A stretch of 64,000 bases of DNA from Dysidea avara. Taxonomy: Eukaryota > Porifera > Demospongiae > Dictyoceratida > Dysideidae. Below are positions 34,523 to 46,164 of the stretch, in pieces. Position numbers and translations under genes: made by a program. The stretch lies in NCBI RefSeq assembly GCF_963678975.1, contig NC_089275.1, positions 17,248,220 to 17,312,219 on the forward strand, in the 5' to 3' direction. The notes under the pieces were generated by a model. It searched no databases, was not told the origin of the DNA, and saw only the letters and a list, made by a program, of their open reading frames with translations. Position 1 is the stretch's first letter. The number at the start of each line of letters is the position of its first letter.

Positions 34523-34689
34523 GGGGCTGCGATATACATGCAGCAATAGTAACATTCATGCAGCAGCCACAAATGGAATTGGGCAGCTGAGGGGATGAGG
34601 TTGGGACACTAGATGCCACAGTAGCCATACTTGGGCAGTATTGCATATCGACTAATTGATGTCTGGAACACATACGCTTTAACGGGAGT

Positions 34690-35870
34690 AGTAATAATCA
34701 GAGCAATAGCAGTAGCAACAATAATATTCATGCAACAGTAACAGTAATAGCATACTTGCAGCAGCGATAACATTCATGCAGCAGCAATAGCAATATTCAT
34801 GCAGCAGCACCCTCAGTGCAATAGCAGCAGCAATACTGCACTTACTTGATTAAACACTGCCCTTTAATAGTCACAGCATTTGAGTGGTCCCACAATTGAT
34901 TGTGAAAATGATGGCTTAAACATCGTTCACGAGAAGCGAGTGGTAGTCGAGTTTGAATAGTCGCCGCATTGATTTTAGGAACTAAAGTAATGAACGCCGT
35001 TGCATTTAATCAAGTAAATACAGTATTCATGCAGGAGCACCCTCAGTGCAGCACCCTCAGTGCATTGGCAGCAGCAATAACAATATTCATGCAGCAGCAC
35101 CCTCAGTGCAATCGTAGCAGCAATAACTTTCATGCAGCAGTACTCTCTTAAGTAAATCATGCAACATACTTTGCATAGCATAAAAGCACAATAGCCTCAT
35201 ATACTTGCAACAGCTCGCGAGTGACCAGCCATCAAACATACAAAGTTGTAAGCCTTACGTATAACATGCTACCGGAGAAAGCTTGTCCAGTAAATACTTG
35301 CCCATTGGTTGTGGTCCCATCCTCATCCCCCAGCTGCCACTAAACTATATGGAGGAGTGTACAAACACAGTGTAATTAGAACGTGTAAGTTTTTTTTGTT
35401 TTTTTTATACCGGCGCTACATTTATATGGCAGTATTCTCAGCCAATTATGTGACAGCAGCACTCTCATTATGCAACAGCAGCATATCATGCAGCGACACT
35501 CTCATTATGCAACAGCTCTCTCAGCCAAACATGTAACAGCAGCATATCACGCAATGCAGCACTCTCAATCATGCAATGGCAGCATATCATGCAGCAGCAT
35601 ATCATGCAGCAGCACTCTCATTATGCAACAGGAGCATATCATGCAGCGGCACTCTCTCATTATGCAACAGCAGCAACGCAGCAGGATAAATAAAAGAATA
35701 ATATAAAAATATAGAAAAAAGAAATAAAAAATAAAAGTATAAATAAGTGAAATGATGATGAAAAGATAAATTAGTGTACTGATTAAAAAGAAAATAATGA
35801 TAAGATTCTCAATCATGCAATGGCAGTATATCATGCAGCAGCATTCTCAATGCGATGGCATTAAGCCATT
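34690..35870. repeat. Degenerate CATGCAGCAGCA-rich low-complexity DNA
   Basis: TTCATGCAGCAGCACCCTCA, AGCATATCATGCAGCAGC and CTCTCATTATGCAACAGC recur many times at irregular spacing. ORFs on both strands are short and repeat-driven. It reads as a decayed compound minisatellite, not as a polyglutamine gene, because the frame breaks constantly. Confidence 0.7.
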
Positions 35871-35879
35871 ACGAGTTTT

Positions 35880-37744
35880 TGATTTTGCTTTTGCCAGCGA
35901 TATAAGCTTGATAACACCATCTGTGGCCCTTAGCTGTAACCTAGCCAGTGCCTATATGTATCCAGCATAAGTAGTGCCTAGCATCGGTGACCTAATAGAA
36001 GCTGAACAGTAGGAGTACTTACAGCTGGTAAATCATTGACGTAACACATTATTATTATTAAAGCACAATAACATTCATGCGGCATCATCATGCAGCAGTG
36101 CCTTATGCGATAGCAGCATGCAGCACTAGCACTTAACTAAGGTATGAGCAACAGTAGTGGCATACATAGCATAGAAAATAAACACAGCAAGACCTCATGC
36201 AAATGAAGGCACATGTTAGCTGTGCATATATAATCATGCTAATGGTGAAAGCTTATTACACCCTGATAACAATTAAACAACTCAAACAAACAAGCGTAAC
36301 AGCTGACAACACTTGAATAGACGTTTATGACAAACTTGAACAGACAAGCCCAGAAACTAATGACACAATGTTAAAAAGGACAAGCTTGAAAGCTAACGAC
36401 AAGACTAAGCCAGTACAGCAATTCATCGCAGCGTCACTTTAATTATGCTAAACTTCTTATAGAATATGCATGAGAACTCGGTTAGTATCCCTCGATAGCC
36501 GTTCGTCTTATTGTAAAGGTGCGATCAGTTTTGTTCAATTTAGTGCGCCGCATGCAACACGTGTCACACAAGTAATGACCTCACCGGTTATAATGAACTT
36601 CCTGTGATTACGACCTTGTTTTTTGTTTACCATCTCGATTGATTCCGTAGGCTGGAAGGACTGCTACGAAGAACCTCTGCCCATGGTAGCTCGGCTCATA
36701 CACAACTCGTGCGAGCCGTGGCACATTTTTTGTTCACCAACCACCGTCCCCAGTACACAACGCGACACTAGCGGTCTTGTTTCACCTACTAGAACTTTTC
36801 TTTAACTAGGCCATTCACCTTTCAAGAACGTGGCATGTCACGTGACCGCAAACCTGTTAAACCAGTTTGTTGATTACACAATACTTGAAACCCTCTCAAC
36901 ATTACTTCACGTGCTTAGATCATAGCGCACCCTTATTATTATTATTATTGTTTACTGTGCAAAACCTCTTACAAAGAGTATATACAAGCACAGATAATAA
37001 ATCAGCAAAATTAATTATGTGGTTAATTGATGTTCAGCTAGCCTTGCTTTAAATTGGTCTAAACTTGAACAGGTGATGAGGTAGTTGGGTAAGTTATTCC
37101 AAATCTTTAATCTACCCTTACGCTATAGCGTGCACTTAGGTCACGGAAATTATGTACAAGTTCTTATAGTGCTATATCGCACTATGTGCAGCATGCATGT
37201 TAACTTCAATTTATTGTGATACAATAAATTACATTCAATTGCATTTGAAATACACAAAGCCCTAGGGTAAGAACTAGCAGTGGTTATATTAACCATACAA
37301 GTATGGATAATTTTACTAGACTGAGACAGTGGCACAGTGACTGTTATGAATTTTGGACAATGATAATACTCAAACGATTATTAAAATGAATGTGGCTAGA
37401 CACATTCAATGATTGCTGGCCTGAAATAAATATGATAACAAGGTGAAAATGGTATCCTGAGGAAGGAACGGCAGGCAGTTGTACATAAGTGGAATCCATG
37501 GCATCGTAACTAGCATTATTGTCATGTGAACTAGGTCATTGTCATGGATATTAAAACCCTGTTGTTCTCATCCTTGAGGATGGTATGCAGACATTTCTGC
37601 TCTATTATGTATTTGCTATGAAATCATTCATTATTTATTTACTATGTTGTATATAAAGTGTCGATCAAGATGAGTTACTGAAATACATACTAGTCTATCC
37701 TACATACAGCAAACTGCTAGTTGTAATTTTAATTGCTGTTTTCT
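35880..37744. other. Non-coding region
   Basis: No gene recognised. 36480-36790 is richer in CpG than the surroundings (TCTTATTGTAAAGGTGCGAT, GTGCGCCGCATGCAACACGT) and could be a promoter or first-exon area. A 60-codon ORF at 36623 is not convincing. Confidence 0.4.
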
Positions 37745-38070
37745 GTTAGATAAGAAGTTTCTAAGAGATTACTATGAATGCCCAATGGAGTTAACTTTTG
37801 CAATAAACGTTGGTGTGGGGACAGTGTTAAATGTTTTCTGAAAATCTAAGTAGATTGCATCAACACAGTAGCCATTATCCAGATGCTGAATAAGGTATGG
37901 GTAGAACACAATCTCCCTGGTACAAGCCAAATTGGTAAGGAGAAATATATAGACAGATAACTCAGTATGTGATCTTTGACACTGCATCAACTTGCTGAAG
38001 ATGGAGACTGGTCAGTACTTACTAGCAAGATTCCGTGCATCTTTCTTATGAATTTGTGTTACACTGACAC
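37745..38070 (-). pseudogene. LINE reverse transcriptase fragment
   Basis: The minus strand reads VTQIHKKDARNLASKY-stop-PVSIFSKLMQ, then LTNLACTREIVFYPYLIQHL and DNGYCVDAIYLDFQKTFNTV. The last two match the RT finger/palm region of CR1/Jockey-like LINEs, where xVDVIYLDFxKAFDxVPH is the usual form. The first catalytic D is in YLDF. A TGA stop replaces an expected arginine (YRPVS, CGA to TGA). Both ends are missing: a short, old relic. Confidence 0.8.
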
Positions 38071-38095
38071 ACTTCCAAGCTGTTTATAAAGTATA

Positions 38096-38721
38096 CCCAT
38101 CCAAAAACAGCTTATAGCTGTAAAAAAAGTGCTCATCCAAGTAAAGCAGAGTTAACTGCGACAAAAAGTAATGATATCATAATGCGGCCATGTGCGAGGT
38201 GTGCAAATTGTAAAATTAATATTAGCTAATCAAATAATACAATGTTATTGTTAAAGTGTTAATGAGAACTATGTGGTGCTGCTAGTTTTAAGTGTGTGAG
38301 CATCTTCATAAATGCCACATAAATTTAATTCTCAATAAAGCAATGTGTATAGATTCTCTGATAGTAATAAATAGTTTGAGTTTGGCCACCTTTCCTTTGT
38401 TCGTAGCATTGCTGCATACAGGAAAGGCGGCCAAACTCAAACTATTTATTACTATAAGAGAATCTATACACATTGCTTTATTGAGAATTAAATTTATGTG
38501 GCATTTATGAAGATGCTCACACACTTAAAAACTAGCAGCATCACATAGTTCTCATTAACACTTTAACAATAACATTGTATTATCTGATTAGCTAATATTA
38601 ATTTTACAACTTGCACACCTCGCACATGGCCGCATTATGATATCATTACTTTTTGTCGCAGTTAACTCTGCTTTACTTGGACGCGCACTTTTTTTACAGC
38701 TATAAGCTGTTTTTGGATGGG
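38096..38721. mobile_element. 626 bp near-perfect foldback element
   Basis: Arms of about 290 bp: CCCATCCAAAAACAGCTTAT at the left, ATAAGCTGTTTTTGGATGGG at the right, with a ~40 bp centre near 38400. Very few mismatches separate the arms. The two overlapping 72-codon ORFs on opposite strands are nearly the same peptide because of the symmetry and are not genes. No clear target-site duplication. Confidence 0.85.
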
Positions 38722-39128
38722 ATTTCAATACTTTTTGTTAGAATAAGCAATGCACTGTTGATAACAGTAGGTGAGTTTCCATGGTTTTGACAGAAACCCC
38801 AGATTACAGTGACAGAATATTAAAATATAACTGTAATTTTAGTGGCCAGGGCCGCCCACATTGGGGGTAACTGGGGTATTTTTCCCCCTACCACAGCCCG
38901 AAAGGGGCCACTTGAATACCTGTTTAAAGAAAGATCGATATACTCTAATAGAGAAGTCAGGATCTAGACCCTTCCTTGCCCTTGGGCTCCTCTTTAACTG
39001 TTTTCCCTGGGCCCTCTAATTTCTCTGGACGGCCCTGTTAGTGGCATGCAACTGCAGTCAACTAACACCCATTTTAACTAGTAAACCCTTAACAACACTT
39101 TGCCTTTCATCTTGTACTGCATTGAAAC
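38722..39128. other. Non-coding
   Basis: Holds a half copy of the dispersed ATACTCTAATAGAG motif (38935-38960) and GGGCCGCCCAC/CTGGACGGCCCTG blocks at 38848 and 39018 that may be ends of another small inverted element. Confidence 0.35.
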
Positions 39129-39311
39129 GATCAAGATACTCTATTAGAGCAGTCACAAAACAGCTCTAACACAGCAATCAATATTTAGCATAGTTACAAC
39201 TTCTGCTTAGCATCGGATTGTATAGTTTAAATTACTAGCTACTTACAGACTTTACAATATAAAAATATGGCACTTGTAGAAATGTGACTGTTCTATTAGA
39301 GTATCTCGATC
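39129..39311. mobile_element. MITE with 29 bp TIRs (family L)
   Basis: The left end GATCAAGATACTCTATTAGA and the right end TCTATTAGAGTATCTCGATC are inverted over about 29 bp (including CAGTCACA/TGTGACTG). The 183 bp element has no ORF. The same end sequence occurs alone or in pairs at many other places in the window. Confidence 0.75.
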
Positions 39312-41592
39312 TACTTCAAGCATTGACTAATTCAAGTGAAGAAGCTACGCCCCTGCCAAGAGATCTTGTGAAATGAAATGAGAATAGTAAAGAAAAGGCA
39401 AGTATGTACAGAGACAATAGAGGGGTGCGTAATTATGTCCTGTTGTAAATAAACGCCTTTAAAATTTACATTACTACTAAATAAATGCACCAGAATAGGC
39501 TTGTGTGGCTGTTGTCTCCAAGGTTGTCTCATTACTTGTCTTTTCGTGTTGAAGGGATTTAGTCGCAATTGGTGAGTTTAACTATACATGTATTTGTGTT
39601 GTAAAACTTAATTGTAAAAAGGCGATTAGCACATATCATGATAAACATGTATTTGTCACAGTAGAGTCTCTCACGAAGTCACGATTATTACGAGACATTG
39701 GACCAGGGTAAAAAATTTACTGCTATATTTAGAGGTTGTATCGTTTGTACATCTTAGTATCTTAATAAATAATCCCCCATGATCACTAATCACTAATAGT
39801 ACAATTAAAACTGGTCATTATTCAGGCCGTAGGGACAAAATTTTCTAACCTTGCCTTTTATAGAGGTGGCTGCATTATGCGACCTTAAAAAAAGGTAAGA
39901 AGCATGCTGTTCTAACTGGCTATAGAGATGGATTTAGTGTATGACAGCGTATGAGACAGTGAGTGCTGGCAGCAAGGGGGCAGCCAATCTGTTAGAGCAC
40001 CAATAGCACTGCTTCAGACATAGGCAGTTGACTGTCAGCCCCAAGTGTAAAAAGTTTCACTATTGGTCCTTATAAGCTCCTGATGAAGAAAGTGATGAAG
40101 TCATTATCCATAGGATATATATTTCAGAGTATCCATTTCAGTTCTACAATATAGTAGCCAAGCATAAGATGAACATAACACAGCATTCCAGTAGTTTAGT
40201 GGTGACCACAACACTGCCTGAGTTAAACTGTGGTGAGATTTGAGACTACCAGAAGCCCTGGAATGTCTTCAACACATGAAATACCAAATATCTAATGCCT
40301 GGCTTTCATCCACAGTGGACCTGTCTTGGTGGCCACTTGTACAGAAGGGAAACAGCTGCCACACAGTCTTGCGAGCGAAACAGCTAGTTGCCACACCCCT
40401 TAATTATCAATTTGTAAAATCTTTAGCAAAATTGTGTGTGCGAGCAAGTGCGATGTGGCAGTACCATGTATATGGTTGCTGCCTAGCAGTGACACATCAC
40501 GAGTATTGAAGTCACAATGCGTTACTGTATCATCCATCTAAATACAATCTCTGAATGTGTCATTTTGTGTAGAGAGCAATCTTCCACAAGAAGTGACCTG
40601 CAGGTTTCAGTGTATATTGTTAACCATTAATAGGCATTCCAGACTGATCTTAAAATTTTGGAAAAACAGGCTTTTTATATGCTCAATAGATAGAGTATTG
40701 ATTGCTGATCTCAGAAATATATAGTTTGTTGGGTTGGAATTAGCTACTTTGGCATGCACAGTGCTTAAAAACTGAAAAAGGGTACATTTTTTCTCCAGGG
40801 CTCCCCATACATTTTACAGGGGAAAATGGCACAATTGAATCAGGAAGCCATCTGGCAATCTGGACTATCTTGAAACTGCAGTTGCTTCTAGCTGCAAGTT
40901 TGTACATGTAATGAGAGTAACTTCAGGTCTTATTGGATCTCAGCGATCTTTGTATGCTTTGTGGTGAGCAAATATGTTTCACCTACTGCACACTTCTCAA
41001 TACAATGGTGTATGCCCATAGGCAAGTGGCTATCTCAAGTTGGTAAAAACATCAAGTTAACAACTTATAAAGGTAAACTACTAAAGTGGAGGTGCCAAAA
41101 TGATGCAACAATACCTAAGGTGGAGTTGTGGTTTCAATTATTCCGACTTTGAAGTGGTTTATACTTTTGAGCTGATGACACAACCATCAGAAAATTGCTC
41201 TGGAGCTGAAAATCGCTAACCCGAGCGAAGTAACTACGCACTTTAAAGTAAGCACCAGTGACTACCTTCCACCCGACAGTACGTTTTTTAAAGTTTTAAA
41301 GTATTCTACATACATTACAAGGCTTGAAAAGATTACAAAACAACACAAAACTTACTTATATGTAACGCGCACGATAAAACTACGATTTTCATGATGATCA
41401 GCGTGTGGACAAACCCCACAGCGATTTTCACCCACATTGGAGCTTGGACGACGGAGCAATCCCAAGTTAAACACGAGTTGTCATTTTGTGCCAGGGTTCT
41501 ATTGGGGAATATACGGAGAATTTTTTAATTAAAAAATCTCGGATACTGGAATGCCTACCATTAATATTGTTCACAATATTGTGAACTATATG
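39312..41592. other. Non-coding region
   Basis: Short ORFs only (39332-39568 minus, 40240-40509 plus, 40961-41152 plus), none with recognisable domains. Confidence 0.45.
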
Positions 41593-41772
41593 TACAGTGA
41601 AACCTCACTTAGTGGCCACCTCTTTAATAAGACCACCTCATTATATTGGCCACCTCTAGTAGGTCCCAAATATAGCTAAGCATTACTTATGACCTCATTA
41701 ATAAGGCCACCTTGTTATTCAGGCCAAATTTTTTGGTCCCACAGCCTGCCATATTAATGAGGTTTCATTGTA
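41593..41772. mobile_element. Pogo-like MITE (TACAGTGAAACCTC ends)
   Basis: TACAGTGAAACCTCA and TGAGGTTTCATTGTA are inverted termini including the TA target. 180 bp with internal GGCCACCT repeats. It shares terminus type with 30161-30327 but not its interior. Confidence 0.8.
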
Positions 41773-42760
41773 CTTATGTGAATTTTTATTTTTCGTAACT
41801 TTTCTTCAGGTTTACTGATGGGCACTATGAAGCATTGTTGACTGGTATGTGTATAATGTGGTGACTTGAAATGCTAAAACAGTACGTAGCATGTCTTGTA
41901 TGTACATGTAATGTGTTGTAATGTGTCCACACATCCACACATCTTAGAAATAAATATAATTGTATTCTCTATAAATAGTCAGTTCCATTGTGCCACTGGG
42001 TCATAAGTTGGTTGAGTATGGATCATCCAGGGCACTTGAGTCACATTTTGTCCTGGCCAAGTGGATCTCATCCACTGACAGAATATACAGGATAAGATCA
42101 CGTGTATAAATTACGGTGGAAGTTGTTTATTGCCACCTTCACTCATTCAGCAGGTAACAGTGTATAAATTCTCAATTGGAATTGGCTTTTTCAAGAGTGG
42201 TTGTCTTTCTATACTAGTGGCCATTAAGATAGGTTGTACTGATAGAGTGTACATACTAGAGATGCAACAATATCCTCCACTTAGTGTCGTTTGATAGTGA
42301 TGCAATGGAGACTATGTATTATTGCATTTAAATACTATACTATTATATTGCAACTCTAGCACATATTTAAAACAGGAATGTTTGTTAACTGTTTAGACAT
42401 ACTGGAGCCACACCCACTCATCTGGATTCTACAAATGGAGTCATACCAACTTGTTGTCATCATACTTACTCGTTACTCCCATTGTGTTTGGATGAATATA
42501 CATGCTGTCATGTGAGACTTGCTACCATGGCGGGCCACTGGAAAACATTTGCATAACAGTTATATTACAGTCATTATTGTACAATTCTTACATTATTGTA
42601 ATGAAAAGTGTTTGGTATTCATGTGTCTCCTCTGTATGTTGTAATTACATATGTAATTTTGTGTGGGGGTGCTATGAAATGCAATAATGCATGGTGACAA
42701 TTGTATTAGGCGATTTTGCACACTTCCTTTTAAGCTAGCTACATGTGCTAATTACTCACA
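41773..42760. other. Non-coding
   Basis: Nothing recognised. A 61-codon ORF at 42502 has no support. Confidence 0.4.
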
Positions 42761-42934
42761 GCTTGTGTCAACAACTGGTAACCGCAGTTGTACTCTTGTG
42801 TCATTCTTTAAGCCATGCCCTTAGAGGACAAATTATGTGGGGGCGACTAATTTCAAAACCAAGGATGGTATGCAGCACCATAGATTATATCTATGGACTA
42901 TAATCTATGGCAGCACACTTCTTGGTGGCTATAT

Positions 42935-43165
42935 TTATTTATTATTTATTTATTAATGCTTTACAGCACAAGTGCTGAAGGTCTGTAGGACACCTGGTCC
43001 CACAGCCCGCTCAAAGACTTTAGCTACTTAGACTTTAACTACTTAAGGTGTGTTTGAAAAGTTGGAGAAAGGAGAAAAAATCCATGACTGGACCTAGGTA
43101 GCCTCGAACCTGCAGCCATCCGATTTACGCTCGAACGCTTACAGGAGTCTACCAGGTGGTCAGGA
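42935..43165 (-). mobile_element. tRNA-derived SINE
   Basis: On the minus strand a tRNA-like head (about 43160 to 43087) contains a good RNA polymerase III B box, GGTTCGAGGC (43100-43109), preceded by GTAAGCGTTCGAGCGTAAAT and a weak A-box region TGGTAGACTCC. The body follows (TTTTTTCTCCTTTCTCCAAC) and a TAAA-type tail lies at 42935-42955. It would be transcribed by pol III and moved by a LINE. Confidence 0.7.
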
Positions 43166-43261
43166 TGTTTTCTCCTTGTTATTTTCATGTAATTATATCC
43201 ATAGGAATTCTAGAGAGTAACTCATTATCTCTAAGTACCCCAAGTAGAACCAAATGGACAC

Positions 43262-43327
43262 TAGTTTATTTATTAATGCTTTACAGCACAAGTGCTGAAG
43301 GTCTGTAGGACACCTGGTCCCACAGCC
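43262..43327 (-). mobile_element. 3' fragment of the same SINE
   Basis: TTTATTAATGCTTTACAGCA to CACCTGGTCCCACAGCC matches 42948-43004 almost exactly. A reverse-complement piece (CCAGGACCAGGTGTCCTACA) follows immediately, giving a local palindrome. Confidence 0.7.
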
Positions 43328-43530
43328 AGGACCAGGTGTCCTACAGAGTGTCCTGGCGCTCTATGTAGGTGTCCTGGTCCTGGCTCTATGTAGTTAATAT
43401 GTACTGATTAACTACATAGAGCGCCAGTTCATCAATACCCAGTGACCGCAGTTGTGCTCTACGTCATTCTTTAAATTCCGAGTAAAATTCTTAGAGAGCA
43501 AATGACGTGGGGGCGACTAAATTCAAATTT

Positions 43531-44074
43531 CAAACTAGCCATTCTCGAAAACAAATGTTTCAATCTGAACGAAACTTTCAGAACAGTTTAAAGACACATT
43601 GCCCTACATGCCAAGCGAGTATTGCAGAAAACAACAATCTGGGATTTGTATTTGGCCTCTAGGTCGACTGAGGATGACTGAAACTTTGTTTGGTGCAGAA
43701 ATCACGACTGTAGGGTAATCATGTATGGTGAAATCGATGATGTGAATCTTGAGGTGATTGAGTGAATACTGAAACGGTAACAGGGCGATCAATGTTCGGA
43801 ATGCACAAAGGAATGCAAGGCATACACCTGCGGTTGTGTCTAACCGCATGCGATAAAAAAAATAATAAATAAATGAAACTTCCCCTTTGATGTCAGCAAC
43901 CTCGATCACGAAACAATCGGCATGGATTTGCTTCACTGCTTGTGTGGTAGTTACTAGTGACACGATGAGTTCAACTCCAGAGTTTCAGAGGGATAGCGTA
44001 AGTGACGGGTGGATTACAGGAAGGCCGAATTTGACAACGTTCGTTCTTGTAAAATCCTCACATAGTGGTCGCTT
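43531..44074. other. Non-coding or unrecognised
   Basis: A 119-codon minus-strand ORF (43604-43963) and an 81-codon plus-strand ORF (43887-44132) overlap here. Neither resembles a known family, and neither has supporting splice or duplicate evidence. Confidence 0.35.
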
Positions 44075-44139
44075 CATTTATTGTCTGCAGCACGCGTTTC
44101 TGCTTTACTGGCCACACGACTCACTACCGTGAGTCTTGA
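44075..44139 (-). repeat. Degraded solo copy of the 64 bp centre repeat
   Basis: GGCCACACGACTCACTACCG followed by TGAGTCTTGATAC matches the 6452-6515 copy. The outer half is more diverged. No satellite or arm sequence is attached, so the 64 bp block also moves or persists alone. Confidence 0.6.
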
Positions 44140-46160
44140 TACCACTGGCAAATGTGACTTGTTGAATAAAATGCATAGTGGCAAAGAAATAAATTCACTT
44201 ATTATATGTGTATATAAGCTAAACAGGGAATTAGCTATTTTGCAGATTTATGAGTTTGCTATAGATGACTGTAGAGAAATGATTATTTAAAAAGTTGCCA
44301 TTTCAGGGTCAGAACATACTGTGGAACCATCAGAAGGAAGCAATTCAGTTGTGTAACAGAGCCTCCATAAACTAAAAATATTCATATTGAATTCTAACCA
44401 ATCATATTGTATCTTGTGTTATGTGCACATATTGTAATTAGTTACCATTTAGTTATGAAGAGTGGCTGTTGTAACATTTACCAGTAACTCGAAGGCACTC
44501 CTATTTACAAATATGTATTATTGCTTTCAAATTAATACTTCCTGGAAAATGGGCAGTTCAGTTACTTTATAACACATCACATTTGCAACTTAAAAAAAAA
44601 ACATTTTGAAAAAAATATTTTAAAATCATTTTGTACTTTGATATGTACATAAGAGAATATACATGTATGCAGTGCCATGACAGCATCAAGCGTAACCCGA
44701 GGAAGAAAATGTTAATGCCACTGCATGGTGGGTGAAGGTTCAGGTGAGACATTGGCATCCTTGTGAGTCTTGCATGGTACAGCCTCCCACAAGTTACTAG
44801 TCCAGCCCCAGGAGGACTTGCACTAATTCAGCATCTGAGTAGTGCACAGCTGAGTAGGCATGTCCATGTTAGAATGGTACTATAGCCAAAGACTTTGCTT
44901 TCTGTGCAGTGTTTTGTGTGTGCACACATGTGCGTGCATAGACAGTGTGTGTAGCACATTTCTGCAAATGTATTTTTATTGATAGTGGCGGCAACTAGAA
45001 ATATTCAGAGGGGGTTTCAGATTCTGGAAGTTTGTGGTGGCTGTAACCTAGCTGGGGCTGTTAGGCTGAACATTAAGTATAAAAATATCCTTAGCACTCC
45101 AATCTTCATCCTCAGTAAAAGCAAAGCCAAGCTATCATTTTGCAGTTGGTCAAAGGACAAGCACAGTTTGTAAAGTGTATACCACAATCAATACTGTTAG
45201 AATAACAATAGGAATGTAAATTGACTAAAATTTAGTCAAGTGTAATTTTTAGTAAAAGTCAGGTTTATCATAGAGGATTTGTAACAGGAAGTTGTTCCCA
45301 GTGGTGGAGAATGGAGTGACGGCGGAAGGTGGGGACTAGGGGGCTGGAGCCTCCCCCCCCCTCAAACTTTCAGTTGAGAGGGGCAGGGTACTTATCTTGT
45401 GTGACATCACAAGTTCATCACAAGATTAAATGCCATCATGATTTCCAAACTGGCAGCAATATTATCATATAGTGGAAGGATTCATTGTACATATGTCACA
45501 CCTGAAAGATTTTAATTGACACTACTTTTGCAAAAAGTATCACCAGATTCAATCTAATAGCACCTATTTTTCAAACATTTTTTAGAGGGCATGTCCCCAA
45601 GGCTTTTAAAAGGAGCATGCGTTACATGCTGAGTGTGCTTAGCACACTGTTGTAATCACTGCAACCATGAACAAGCTTCCAGCTTCCATACATGTATCAG
45701 CTCAAATAATTTTGAGACCCTCCCTCCCCCAACTTTTTTCACCTTCCTCTGCCTCTGATTAACTACTGCAATTCCTCACCACGGTCTGACCTGAAGTAAT
45801 TTGGTAGGTTGGGTGTGACACTGATAGGTGCACTCAATACTTTAACAGAGCAAAATTTCTTGTAAAAACACACTGGAAACAATTTGTTTAATATGTGTTA
45901 GACCTGATGAAATTTCTTTTCATGGAGTTACCAGGCATTCAGCCATATGAATACACAAACTGTTTATACCTTCCACATTGAAGCTATCCACTAATTCAGT
46001 GGCTATATATCTGGCACTCGATCTGGCAACTTGAAACAACCACCAGGTATAAATATGGTATATCCTCTGATCCTGGCCATAGTACTAAAAGGTCACTCGT
46101 ATTATTTTGCTACGTGGAAAAATACGGTTAATCATAAGGCACTCAGCTCACGTGAGCAGG
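44140..46160. other. Non-coding region
   Basis: Contains the second copy of the 31.0-31.3 kb repeat (44750-44945, ending in TG-rich GTGTGTGCACACATGTGCGT). Otherwise AT-rich without recognised genes. 45335-45375 has G- and C-runs. Confidence 0.45.
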
Positions 46161-46164
46161 TGCA

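Larger units (their letters stand above)
42770..43530. repeat. Duplicated ~85 bp block flanking the SINE
   Basis: 42778-42866 (AACCGCAGTTGTACTCTTGT to GTGGGGGCGACTAATTTCAA) recurs at 43440-43530 (GACCGCAGTTGTGCTCTACG to GTGGGGGCGACTAAATTCAA). Between them lie a short hairpin (42880-42907, CATAGATTATA/TATAATCTATG), a SINE, a SINE fragment and an inverted repeat at 43355-43424 (GGCGCTCTATGTAG/CTACATAGAGCGCC). Confidence 0.7.

Noticed and set aside
34690-35870. Polyglutamine or mucin-like gene in CATGCAGCAG DNA
   Set aside because: Frame changes and stops every few units on both strands.
38292-38524. Two nearly identical 72-residue ORFs on opposite strands
   Set aside because: Consequence of the foldback palindrome.
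43087-43160. Functional tRNA gene
   Set aside because: B box is good but the A box is weak and the cloverleaf is incomplete; it continues into a SINE body.
43604-44132. Overlapping 119- and 81-codon ORFs
   Set aside because: No domain, no second copy, opposite strands overlapping; probably chance.
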